Origin: Saccopteryx bilineata
Lineage: Eukaryota; Chordata; Mammalia; Chiroptera; Emballonuridae
Length of the DNA: 64,000 nucleotides
NCBI RefSeq assembly: GCF_036850765.1
Contig: NC_089490.1
Span: 294,172,982 to 294,236,981, forward strand
Direction of reading: 5' to 3'
Shown: positions 13,080 through 23,388 of the stretch, one piece after another
Position numbering within the stretch: position 1 is the first letter of the stretch
How the letters are laid out: every line of letters begins with the position of its first letter
Made by a program: the position numbers and the translations under genes
Notes under the pieces: generated by a model
What the model was told of the DNA's origin: nothing
Database searches by the model: none
Seen by the model: the letters and a program-made list of their open reading frames with translations, nothing else

Positions 13080-13428
13080 AGACTACTCTTGATAAGACTG
13101 TAAATTGGTAAGAGCATATTGAAAAATAAGTTGGCAGTTTCTTAAAAATTTAAGTGGATCTCTATCATATGTTCCAAATATTTTACTCCTAGATATGATT
13201 TACTCAAAAGAAATAGAGATATATGTCTATAAAAAGATTTGTATGTAGGTGTTCAGAGCAGCTGTATTTCTCATAGGCAAAACTGAAAATAAACCAAATG
13301 GACAGTATGAGATAAATGGATAAATAAACTTTAAGTACCCATACAACAGACTACTATTAAGAATACAAAGAAATAGACTATTGATATGCTATAATATGGA
13401 TCAAGTTCAGAATAACTTTGTTAAATAA
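13080..13428 (+). mobile_element. Old L1 3' fragment, left part (split by the CACTGGG transposon)
   Basis: Reads like the plus-strand ORF2/3'-UTR junction of an old L1 ('gatttactcaaaagaaatagagatatatgtc', 'gtatttctcataggcaaaac', 'gacagtatgagataaatggataaa'). The likely continuation is at 16144-16410, so the transposon at 13429-16143 landed inside it. Confidence 0.65.
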
Positions 13429-13560
13429 CACTGGGAAACACATTTTTTTTTCCATTTTCTGTTGCATGAGGTTTTAGAACTGTATCTATATATTTCTGCA
13501 TTGCTGATTCCAAATCTGAAACCCTTTTTTGGGTGCATGCTGAAGTTTTTATGCAATTTT
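13429..13560 (+). repeat. Left terminal inverted repeat
   Basis: Pairs with about 16010-16143 on the opposite strand. Shared blocks in order are CACTGGGRAACA, a T-run, GTTGCAT, and GCTGATYYCAAATCTGA, with differing spacer lengths. Confidence 0.7.
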
Positions 13561-13748
13561 AATTTCTTTTTGTTACAGTTAATGGCATGCATTGGTTTTT
13601 AAATTGGAGTTCAAGGGCAACGACTCTTGGAATGAACATAACCACAAGGCAACTAATGTTTTACAAATATCACTTTTACATAATTGTAATTGTTTTTAAG
13701 TGTAAAAAATTATCTGATAAAAACACCCTCTTATCTTAAGATTGAATC

Positions 13749-15796
13749 ATGGTTTCTTCTAGTAGGCGTAAATGTAAGAATAGTCCTGACATCTTCTGTT
13801 ATATATGTGGCTGTTACATACTTCAACGTCAAAGGCACAATATTTCATCATTTGTGACACATGTATATATTGCCTATTTTCAAGTTCCCCTTGACGATCA
13901 AGACAAGAATTGGGCTCCTCATATTGTGTTTCATGATTGTGAGGAAATGCTTCGTGACTGGACAAAAGGAAAACGCAAAGGAATGCGTTTTGGTATTCCC
14001 ATGGTTTGGTGTGAACCTAAGGACCACAGCAGTGACTGTTATTTCTGTCTGATCAATACAAAGGGCATCAGCAAGAAAAAATGGCATATGATCACATATT
14101 CTAATATTCCTTCAGCAATACAACCTATCCCACACTCTGAGACACTCCCGGTTCCAGTTTTCAATGGTTTTATTTATTCTAATGACAAAGAATGTGAACA
14201 TGGTGATCAAGTGTATTTTGATAAGATGCATGAGGAAATGGTTGTAGAATCTGAAAGCTCTTCTTCTGATGCTAAGCAGTCATTAACCCTTCAGCAGTTT
14301 GCCAACCCGAATTGAATGACTTAGTAAGAGATTTGGGCCTATCAAAGAAAGCAGCTGTGTTATTAACCTCCAGGCTTCAAGAAAAGAATGTACTTCACTG
14401 GTCAGCTAAAGTATCCCATTTCTGGAAGCATGAACAATTTTTTGTTGGACTTTTTTTCTGAAGACAAACACTTTGTTTACTGTCATGATATCAGTCGTCC
14501 TCTCAGCCAGCTAGGTGTTACCACTTACGGTGCAACAGAATGGCAGCTATTTCTTGATAGCTCTAAATCGAGTCTGAAATGTGTTCTCCTACACAACGGT
14601 AATGTTAATGCAGCGGTTCCAATTGCTTATTCAACTCATCTGCGAGAAGTCTATACTGACATAAAAATTGTCCTCGACTTTCTGAAGTATGTGGAGAATA
14701 ACTGGATTGTTTGTGTGGATCTTAAAATGGTAAATTTCATGCTAGGACAACAGAGAGGTTTCACGAAGTATCCTTGTTTTCTGTGTCTGTGGGACAGCCA
14801 TGCTTGGGAGAAACACTGGATACAGAAGGAGTGGCTGAAACGTGAAACTCTGAAAGTAGGGATGCAAAATATTGTGAATGAAACTATAGTTAATCGAGAC
14901 AGTATCATTTTCCCCCCATTCACATCAAACTTGGCTTAATGAAGCAGTTTGTTCAGGCTTTGAATAGAGAAAGTGAAGCTTTCAAGATATTATTTCTGCT
15001 TTTCCTGCCTTGTCTTCTGAGAAGATAAAAGCAAGTGTATTCGATGGACCTCAAATTCGAATCCTCATGTGTGAACAAGAATTTGCCAGGAAGATGAATA
15101 AGGAGGAGAAAGCAGCATGCCAGTCTTTTGTGGCAGTTGCAAAGAACTTCCTTGGCAACAAAAAAGCGAAAAACTATGAACTTCTGGTTCAAAGGATGCT
15201 GTTGGCTTTCTGCGACATTGGATGTAACATGAACATTAAGATTCTCTTACTGGCCCTGGCCGGTTGGCTCAGTGGTAGAACATTGGCCTGGCGTGCAGAA
15301 GCCCAGGGTTCAATTCCCGGCCAGGGCACACAGGAGAAGCACCCATTTGCTTCTCCACCCCTCCCCCTCTCCTTCTTCTCTGTCTCTCTCTTCCCCTCCC
15401 GCAGCCGAGGCTCCATTGGAGCAAAGATGGCCCGGGCGCTGGGGATGGCTCCTTGGCCTCTGCCCCAGGCACTGGAGTGGCTCTGGTCGCAACAGAGTGA
15501 CGCCCCAGAGGGGCAGAGCATTGACCCCTGGTGGGCAGAGCGTCGCCCCCTGGTGGGCGTGCCAGGTGGATCCCGGTCGGGTGCATGCGGGAGTCTGACT
15601 GTCTCTCCTCGTTTCCAGCTTCAGAAAAATACAAAAAAAAAAGATTCACTTACTGAACAGTCACCTTGATAAGTTTCCCGAAAATCTTGGAGCTGTTAGT
15701 GATGAGCAGACTACTGCTGGAGCATCAAATGAGATTTTCCTCAACAAATACACACACGCAAGACCTACAAATGCAAATTTCTGCCTGAATAGAATT
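13749..15796 (+). pseudogene. Transposase-like gene of the CACTGGG element, disrupted
   Basis: The first open part (188 codons from an ATG at 13749) starts with two CxxC-like pairs (CYICGCY.., then FHDCEEMLRDW) and a CYFCLINTKG motif, followed by PIPHSETLPVPVF and an acidic stretch. It shifts frame near 14300 and returns near 14450 (open 14388-14939), with DSSKSSLKCVLLHNG and KYPCFLCLWDSHAWEKHW. After a stop it resumes at 15010 with FDGPQIR and VAVAKNFLGN, is cut by a SINE, and ends after 15641 with LDKFPENLGAVSDEQ. I recall similar multi-copy uncharacterised proteins in arthropods, cnidarians and fishes; identity as a transposase is inferred from the inverted repeats. There are at least two frameshifts, one stop and one insertion, so it is dead. 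Confidence 0.7.
15253..15640 (+). repeat. Type b tRNA SINE inside the transposase pseudogene
   Basis: Full-length copy with target duplication AAGATTCTCTTACTG (15238-15252) and AAGATTCACTTACTG (15641-15655). It carries the internal duplication of the 'cagagcrtcgccccctggtgggc' block. It interrupts the transposase frame, so it dates to after the element's insertion. Confidence 0.95.
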
Positions 15797-16009
15797 TAAA
15801 TAAGTTTTGTGCAAATTTTATGATTAAAATAAGTGTTTTAATATGTTCTATTTTGAAATTGTAGACCAATTCTGGTGTAATTATGTCTTTTAGTGTATTA
15901 GTGTACTTACTGCATTATATAAATTATTACTTTTTCATAAAGATGATGTCCAAGAAGACATTCCACTTCATTATGTTAAACTAAATGTTGAAAATTTTAC
16001 AATAAGATA

Positions 16010-16143
16010 AAAACCTAAAAACTTAAATTTCAAAAAAACTGTAGCTTACAGAGAAAAACTAATGTCAGATTTGAGATCAGCACACTCGAATTAGGTATGA
16101 ACAAGTGTTTTTGTGGATGCAACAAAAATTTTGTTCCCCAGTG
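16010..16143 (-). repeat. Right terminal inverted repeat
   Basis: Reverse complement begins CACTGGGGAACAAAATTTTT and matches the left end of the same element. It ends at CCCCAGTG. Confidence 0.7.
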
Positions 16144-16410
16144 ATAGAACTGGGGGGAAAAAAATCTATACATGCTATCAATATCTAATCATATGAAATT
16201 TAAGAAATTCTAAATGTAAGGCTGGGAAAGATGACAAAACTGCAATAAAAAATTATTTGGGCATGGTAGTTATGCTTACTTTCTTGACCATGGTTAGTTT
16301 CATAGGTATACACCTCTATCTGAAGTTATCAAACTGCACACAAAATATATGCACTTTTTTGTATGATGTTTATATTTACATAAGTATGTAAGCAATAAAA
16401 AAGTGTACTG
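16144..16410 (+). mobile_element. Old L1 3' UTR, right part
   Basis: Resumes as a typical L1 tail ('tagaactggggggaaa', 'catggttagtttcataggtatacacc', 'tcaaactgcacacaaaatatatgcac', ending near AAGCAATAAAAAAG). Together with 13080-13428 it forms one L1 end split by the transposon. Confidence 0.65.
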
Positions 16411-18390
16411 TTGGTGGATAATATTAAACTTTCAAATGATAATTTTAGAAATAGTCTGATCTGAAAAATCTAGATGTTTTATGACAGAATGTTATTTGTA
16501 AGAAATATTTATCTCACCATTTTATAGTTTGTATTTTCTACTGAAGACCAGAGAACCTTCAAAGAAAGTACAAAGTTATATTTATAAAATGCAAATATAT
16601 TTCAGACAGATATATAAAACCTATGGCTCACTTATTCTTTAATAATAGAATCAACAAATATCTCTTTTTTACCAAGCTAAGAAAAAAATAAAGACTTATT
16701 TCGATTGAATACTGTGGTCAATTATGTGGAAAAAAATATGGTTTAGAAAACTATTAAAGTAGAATGAACGATAGTTTAAAAGACTAGCAGAAAGAGTTAT
16801 GATTATAATAGTAAAAATGGGTGGAAAGTAAAAGCTAAACTCAAAATGCATAAGCAAACACAATAATAAATAGCCTCATAATGAAAAAAAGTACACAAAA
16901 TCAGATAGACACACAATGCCTCACCAATATATGCAAATAAAAACTAATAGAAAAATGTTTGTGTCCTCATTTGGTGTTCATTAGGATTCTAGAACTAAAC
17001 ACTTTTAATGCCAGATTTTGTTATCACAGCTGCAGGCATATGGATTATAACTGTAATTTTTTCCCTGTGAGCCACAAATATTTTCCTTTCCTGATGTCTA
17101 AACTGTTTGGCAAACAGCAAGTTTGCATTTAACTGAAATTTCAGGAGATCTAACATCTAATCACTGGACAGAAAAAAAAGATTATGTTTTAAACTATTAA
17201 AATCTCCTGATTTTTCTCTATGTAGCACTGCTTATATATTTCCTTTTAGTTTAGACAGAAATAATTTTAAAAATCAGTGCTAAAGCAAGAAAATACTTAA
17301 AGTTTAATTTATTCAACTAGAATATCAAAGTATATTGGTGTGTTTCTGTTATACTGAAGTATAATATAATTGGGACTATATCTCAGATCTAGGAACCATA
17401 ACTCTCTTCTGTATCTATAGACTTTCTTGAATTCATTCCATCTCTCTCTCAGAAAAACCATACAGAATTTTTTTTATTTTATGTTCATGCTACCTCAGAT
17501 TAGAAATTGTTTTTCACTTTACATATTTACCAGTCTGCATTTTAAATAACGTTTTAAACAGTGATGGGCAATTTTTACAGATGATTTAGTCGGGACACTT
17601 CTTAAAATATTATTTTAAAGTTTTTCTATGGACACAAGAACTTGCAAAACTGTTTCTTATCTTGGAAGACCTCTCCCGATCTATTGATATAAAAAATGTT
17701 GCAGTTTTAAACTTAAATACAGTGGCATTTTCTCTATGCATTATTTTTGCATTAAGCCCAGATTTTAAAAAAGATACTATTTCTTTGTGTTTTAATCCTA
17801 TCCTAATTATCCTCATATTACAAAGACATGTATCTCTGACTCATTATGTCAGAAGCTCCTCCAGAGCAGGGTTTCCCAACATGGTGCGTAGGTTATATGA
17901 TCAAGGAGAAAATTTTGATGAAAGAATCTGTGAATATATAAATGAATGGGTGAAGGAAGTTTCCTCAGGTCTTTTAGACTCCAGTATTTTTTTTCTAAAG
18001 GATATACCAATGTTGTTCTTAAGCGTTGCATTTACTTGGAACAGTTATTGTGAAAAATTGCATATCAAATATTTGGCTTTCAGTTTTACAAAATTAACAC
18101 CAGAAAGAAAACTAATGCTTTGCTTAACAATTTTTTCCTCAGGTAAGATTGAGAGGAAATAATATAAGTTGCTTTAGATAAGTCAATGCTCTTAAGTTTA
18201 TTGAAATGTATTAGTTTATTAAATTAAGATTCAAAGAACTGTATTATGAATATACCCAATGGACCAAAGGATAGAGTTTATTTTCTCCCCAATCCCAATT
18301 TAAAAATTTATATGTGTATACATGAATGCATGTGTGTATGCATATGTGTATGTGTCTATATATTATAAAATTATATGGTATACCATACAT
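16411..18390. other. Mostly unrecognised AT-rich stretch
   Basis: A 166-codon plus-strand frame at 17662-18162 is the longest here. It has a hydrophobic middle but no recognisable domain, and its base composition matches the surroundings, so I treat it as chance. An 'agcagggtttcccaac' motif at about 17865 resembles one end of a hAT element but has no partner. Confidence 0.4.
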
Positions 18391-19340
18391 CATATTACAT
18401 TACAGTGGTGACAGTGGGAACTCTTGTTTTGTTCCTAATCTTAGAGGAGAAATTGTTAAACTTTCACAATTGAGTATGATGTTAACTGCGGACTTTTCAT
18501 ATATTAACCATGTTGAGGTATATTCCTTCTATACCAAATTTGTTGAGACTGTTTATCATAAAATGATTTGAATTTGTCAAATGTTTTTCTGCACCTATTG
18601 AGGAAATGATCATATGATTTTTGCTTTTCAGTCTATTAAGGTACTGTATCACATTTATTGATTTGTATATTTAAACAGTCCTTAGATGCCAAGAATAAAT
18701 CCCACTTGATCATTGTGTATAATTCTTTTAATGTTCTGTTGAATTTGGTTTTCTGATATTTCACTGAGAAATTTTTGCATCTATAATCAGAATATTAGAA
18801 ATATTGGTCTTTAATTTTCTCTTCTTGTAATATTCTTATTTGATTTTTGTATCAGATTAATGCAGGTCTCATAAAATAAGTTTAAAAGTGTCACTCCCTC
18901 TTCAAGTTTGTAGAAGAGTCTGAGAAGGATCCGTGTTAATTCTTTTATAAATGTTTGGTAGAATTCACCATGGAAACCATATAATCTTGGGCCTTTCTTT
19001 CTTTTCTTTCTTTTTTTCTTTTCCTTCCTTCCTTCCTTCCTTCCTTCCTTCCTTCCTTCCTTCCTTCCTTCCTTCCTTCCTTCCTTCCTTCCTTCCTTCT
19101 TTCCTTCCTTCTTTCCTCCTTCCTTCCTTCTTCCTTTCTTTCTTTTTCTTTTTTGTTAGGAGAGTTTTAACAACTGATTCAGTCTGCTTACTTGTTATTG
19201 GAATATTCAGATATTTCATTTCTTTATGATACCTTAGCATCTTAAAAAATATGTAGTTAATAATTCTGCTATATTTTTCTGGTCTGGGCTTGGGAAATAT
19301 CAGTGTATTGACTCAAATATCTGCGAACATTTGAAAGTTT
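18391..19340 (-). mobile_element. Old L1 ORF2 fragment interrupted by a TTCC repeat
   Basis: On the minus strand this is the L1 reverse transcriptase region; plus-strand phrases such as 'gactgtttatcataaaatgatttgaat', 'tgaggaaatgatcatatgatttttgc' and 'ggtagaattcaccatggaaacc' are characteristic. The frame is broken in many places. Confidence 0.75.
19003..19148 (+). repeat. (TTCC)n microsatellite
   Basis: A nearly pure run of TTCC units flanked by TTTC/TTCTT variants, lying inside the old L1. It gives false open frames of poly-(FLPS) and poly-(KEGR) on the two strands. Confidence 0.97.
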
Positions 19341-19365
19341 TACTGGTGAATGGCTTCTTCTAGAT

Positions 19366-19717
19366 CAGGGGTAGTCAACTCTTTTATACCTACTGCCCAC
19401 TTTTGTATCTCTGTTAGTAGTAAAATTTTTTAATTGCCTACCGGTTCCATAGTAATGGTGATTTATAAAGTAGGGAAGTAACTTTACTTTATAAAATTTA
19501 TAAAGCAGAGTTACAGCAAGTTAAAGCATATAATAACAATTACTTACTAAGTACTTTATGTCGGAGTTTTGCTAAATTTGGCAGAATAAATCTTTATAAA
19601 ACAACTTACTATAGTTAAATCTATCTTTTTATTTATACTTTGGTTGCTTCGATACCGCCCACCATAAAAGCTGGAATGCCCACTAGTGGGCAGTAGGGAC
19701 CAGGTTGACTACCACTG
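19366..19717 (+). mobile_element. Non-autonomous hAT element (MITE)
   Basis: Terminal inverted repeats CAGGGGTAGTCAAC and GTTGACTACCACTG, with an exact 8-bp target duplication TTCTAGAT at 19358-19365 and 19718-19725, which is the hAT signature. Subterminal TACTGCCCACTTTT and GCCCACTAGTGGGC blocks also form an inverted pair. No coding capacity. Confidence 0.92.
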
Positions 19718-19725
19718 TTCTAGAT

Positions 19726-19968
19726 GGACACTTTAACATGTTGGCAATGGCAGGCTTTCTACTGAAGTGATGGAGGTGACTGCAATGTATCACAGACCAA
19801 TTTGGGGCTGTGTCACATGGCAATAAAACTGTAAGGCTTGAAAGCATAATGTGTAAGACCACTTGAATTGTATGCTCTGAACTGACATATTGACATTCAT
19901 GCTATATTTTGTTGATCAAATCAACTAACAAGCCTGCCATGATGCAAATGGTGGGAAAATAGAAACCA
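19726..19968. other. Unrecognised short gap
   Basis: Nothing recognised between the two DNA-transposon relics. Confidence 0.4.
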
Positions 19969-20311
19969 CAGTCGTCCCTCGCCATATCGTTGTTCACTTT
20001 TCATGGTCTTACTGTATCACGGATTTTTAAATTGTATATATCTAATTTTGTATTGTGGATTTTTTGCTATATTGCAGGATTTTGTAGTATATAGATATTT
20101 TTATTTATTTATTATTTTAATCATTTTTTGTGGTAAAATAAGTATTTTCTAGCCTAAATATTGAAAAGGTTTATAAGAGTGTGGAGAGAGATTATAAAAC
20201 CTTAAAATAGATATGAATAATAAAATAAATATAAGGTCGCTACTTTGCAGATTTTTGCCTAGCGCAGGTGGTTCTGGCACCTAACCTCAGCGATAAACGA
20301 GGGACCACTTG
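19969..20311 (+). mobile_element. Tigger-like (Tc1/mariner) MITE
   Basis: Left end CAGTCGTCCCTCGCCATATC and right end, reverse-complemented, CAAGTGGTCCCTCGTTTATC form imperfect inverted repeats with the GTCCCTCG core of Tigger-type elements. The interior is AT-rich with no transposase frame. A flanking TA is visible only on the right. Confidence 0.65.
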
Positions 20312-22440
20312 TACTTCTTGATGGGAGGAGATGGAAAGTCTTCCTTTTAAAAATCTAATACATCGTACTTTTCTATTTTTATATTTCCTAATTCTCTTTA
20401 TCAACTTTAATATTTGTTTTTGAACACTTTATTGTGACAAAACATTAAACAACCCTGTAACCTATTGAGACTCTAAATCATCTTTAAGCTCAACTCAGGA
20501 CTCTGTTACAATTCCTGCCTTTGTTGTTAGTGAGAATCTCCTGCTGTCAGCACTGTGGTCCCAAGGAGCCCCATTAAGTTAAGCCAGTCATTATATGAAA
20601 GAGGAATATTTGACTTTATATGTGATTTTTTCAGACCTCTTTACTTTCAGTATCATGAAGGGGGTGTACTATGTTTATATCCTTTTGGAATAATATGAAA
20701 ACAAGGAAGTTTCATAAGTTCAATTGTGTTTATTGTCTCTTATGTAAGTGCAAAAATGAAACAGACACTTTCTCCTGCTTCTAGGAATACCAGATGTTAA
20801 AATATAAGAACTAAAGCTTATAGTCTTATTTAACTCACTGGGGAAAGTACCTTTCTAACAAACATTTGTAATTTTTCTACATATACCAAGTATGAAATTG
20901 GCACCGCTCTCTGTCAAATAAATTTTATGTCACGTTGTTGTTGTTGGGTTTTGTTGTTGTCATTGTTGTGATTTGTTAGTGTCATTAATGTACATGTGTA
21001 TTCAGAAGTTAAGGTCAAACTGTGTTTATCTAAGTCAACTCTTAACTATTAGGTCATTTCCCAAAGAGCTGTCTTCCCAGTTATATTTTTTAATAAATGC
21101 AAATTAAGTAATTATATAGTTAAATTTTGACTAAGCATTATTCATCTGAGAAATAGTGGCTTTATAATGCAAAGGAAGCAATTTTTCCACCTTTGGCACT
21201 TTGAAATAAACTCATTCTGATCTAAATTGATTGCTGTGGGATTATCCTGGAGTCATTAAAATATTGCTGTATTGACATTCACTAATGTCTTTAATTAGCA
21301 ATTTCAAATTCCAGTGTTTGGCATTAAATATAAACAAGTATAATTTATTATATCCTTATACCTGTTTATTCAGTCATATTTCTTTATTCATTGAATATAT
21401 TAAGCATTTATTTCATATGTTATGTGTTATATTTAAGTAGTCGTTTATAGTATATTCAGTTTAGCCTGTCTGCCCTTTTAAATAAAGACAATAGTTGATG
21501 CTGAACCTTTTTGAACCAGGATTAAAGTAAAAGATATATATTTGTTATGTTTATTACTTTCAAATAATTCAACAAAATATTGAATTTTTATAAATTTAAA
21601 AGATCCATTTGCATATAAAGCAAAGGTATCTCACTCTTCAGAAACTGGTATTTTTCAAAAGCCATATAGTTTTGTTGGGAGAGTTGAAAATATTTGAATT
21701 TGGAATCCATGTACACCTTGTAAGTGCACTCTCAACTAGCTTGGCACTTTCTATTTTTGGTAAATGCCATATTTATAGTGTTGCTTCTAAATTCCTTTAA
21801 AGAAAAATATTAGAGAAGAAGAAACTAGTCACAGAAGTAGTAGAGAAAACAGTGAATTGTTAGGAACAGACAGGAGAATATCACTGGGGAATAGGATAAG
21901 CATGACTTCTTCCACCACCTCCTCTTTGGAATTAGTCAGTAAATTAGAGACCACCTGCTTTGGAGTGTGTTGACTGTTTATCTCCCCATGATTGTCCTTC
22001 ATAGTTGTTAACTTGGTCACATTCCCTCTATAAACTAGCTTCCTTGATATAAAACAGGCAAAGCAATATTAATCACATAGTTGTTGTAAGAAATAGACAA
22101 AATAGGGCCTGTATGGTGATATAGATAGGCACATGCTGTGTTCACATATTCTTTCCTTCCTCACATTCCATAGATGCTTTCCAGCAAGACTTGCAGAATG
22201 TTCTGAACCTCTGTAAAATATCAGAGTTTATCGATTCTTCCAAAATATGCTCATTACATAAATTCTTGAGTATTTTAGTATATGATTATAGGGAGCTTTC
22301 ACAGTCTATCATATTATATATCATTCAACTATAAGTAAGTTGGTTGTGAATATTTTTAAATTTATTTCTTTATGAATGAATATAACCTGGAAACCATTAC
22401 ATTTTAAAAATAAAATGGGAGAAGTGAACAGTGCTGAAGT
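20312..22440. other. Unrecognised stretch
   Basis: Contains a short TTG-rich tract near 20936-20975. No exon, SINE or LINE motif that I can support. Confidence 0.4.
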
Positions 22441-22830
22441 TGAGGTCTTCATAATCCTCAGGACTTCAGGTCCATTTTGCACAGGGGCCCTTCCTGTTCT
22501 GCTCCTTCTGCTTAGAGCATTCTTATTTAAGATATTGTCACCGCTGCCTCCTTCTTGTCGTCTATGGCTTCACTTTCCTGACAACACTATAGCTAAAGGC
22601 AAAATCTCTCAGCAGTCTCCTTTCATCCTATCATCTCCCATTCTAATTCTTAGCATTCATAAGAACAAGAAACTACTCTTTATGTCTATGTATGGATGAT
22701 TAATAGCAGCCTCTCTTTAAAATATATAAATTCTAGGAGGCCAAAATTTTAATTTTATTTTCACCCCTATATCTTTTGTGCACAAAATAAAATTTGATAT
22801 ACAAGTTTGATAAATTAAAATGTATAATAT
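22441..22830 (+). mobile_element. Possible L2-like LINE relic
   Basis: The arrangement (CT-rich block, 'ttagcattcataagaacaagaaactac', 'ctaggaggccaaaattttaattttattttc', 'cacaaaataaaatttgatatac') loosely follows the tail of L2. Very diverged; weak call. Confidence 0.3.
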
Positions 22831-23195
22831 ATGTTAACCAATGAACAGGTGGGAGTTTTCTAGTCTTTCAACTTTTTACTTTTTTTGCATTCTCTCTGAG
22901 GTTTTATAGCCTATGAGCCATTCATGGTTTTATAGCCTATGAGTGTTAGATGGATCTGTGTACAATTCATTTTGAAACCTGAGTAGGCAATTGACTATAA
23001 CTTATCTGTGCCCAATGAATAAAATACTCCTTTTCATTTGCAGTTCTTTCAGTGTTCCTCCATGATATATAAAGAGTTCAGTTCTAAACGAGGGCTAACA
23101 AGGAACAGCATCAGATATCGACCACTTCAACTGCAGTGAGGGCGGGGGAGAATATATGGTACTTTAAATTAAATTTTAATATATAAAAGAGAAAT

Positions 23196-23388
23196 AACTT
23201 ATTTATTTATGTATTTTTACTGATTTGAGAGAGGAAGAGGGAAGAGAGTGTGAGAGAGAGACATTTGTGGTTATACATATTTATTTGTGCATTCATCAGT
23301 TGCTTCTTGTATGTGCACTGACCAGGTGTGAAACCCACACCTTGGTGTATCAGGATGATACTCTAATCAACTGAGCTACCCAGCCAGG
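23196..23388 (-). repeat. Old VES-type tRNA SINE
   Basis: Minus strand starts CCCTGGCTGGGTAGCTCAGT (tRNA-like A-box region), continues with CTGGTCAGTGCACATACAAG and 'gaagcaactgatgaatgcaca', and ends in a T/A-rich tail. It differs from types a-c in head and body and is more diverged. Confidence 0.8.

Larger units (their letters stand above)
13429..16143 (+). mobile_element. DNA transposon with CACTGGG termini
   Basis: The left end CACTGGGAAACACATTTTT and the reverse complement of the right end, CACTGGGGAACAAAATTTTT, match. Further inside both ends share GTTGCAT and a GCTGAT..CAAATCTGA block, giving imperfect terminal inverted repeats of roughly 110 bases. Flanks read ATAA on the left and ATAG on the right, possibly a decayed short target duplication. 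Without the SINE insertion (15253-15640) the element is about 2.3 kb and holds one transposase-like pseudogene. The CACTG terminus recalls the CACTA/Mirage/Chapaev group, but the superfamily is not established. It sits in an old L1 whose halves flank it. Confidence 0.75.

Noticed and set aside
13759..14087. Minus-strand frames over the transposase
   Set aside because: Shadows of the plus-strand frame, which alone carries conserved motifs.
17662..18162. 166-codon open frame
   Set aside because: No recognisable domain, AT-rich composition like the flanks, and no partner exon. A GTAAG near its end is not enough for a splice site.
18951..19240. Frames encoding long FLPS and KEGR repeats
   Set aside because: Pure translation of a TTCC microsatellite.
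22376..22699. 107-codon frame with a leucine-rich stretch, possible secreted peptide
   Set aside because: Lies in a probable L2 relic and has no supporting exon structure.
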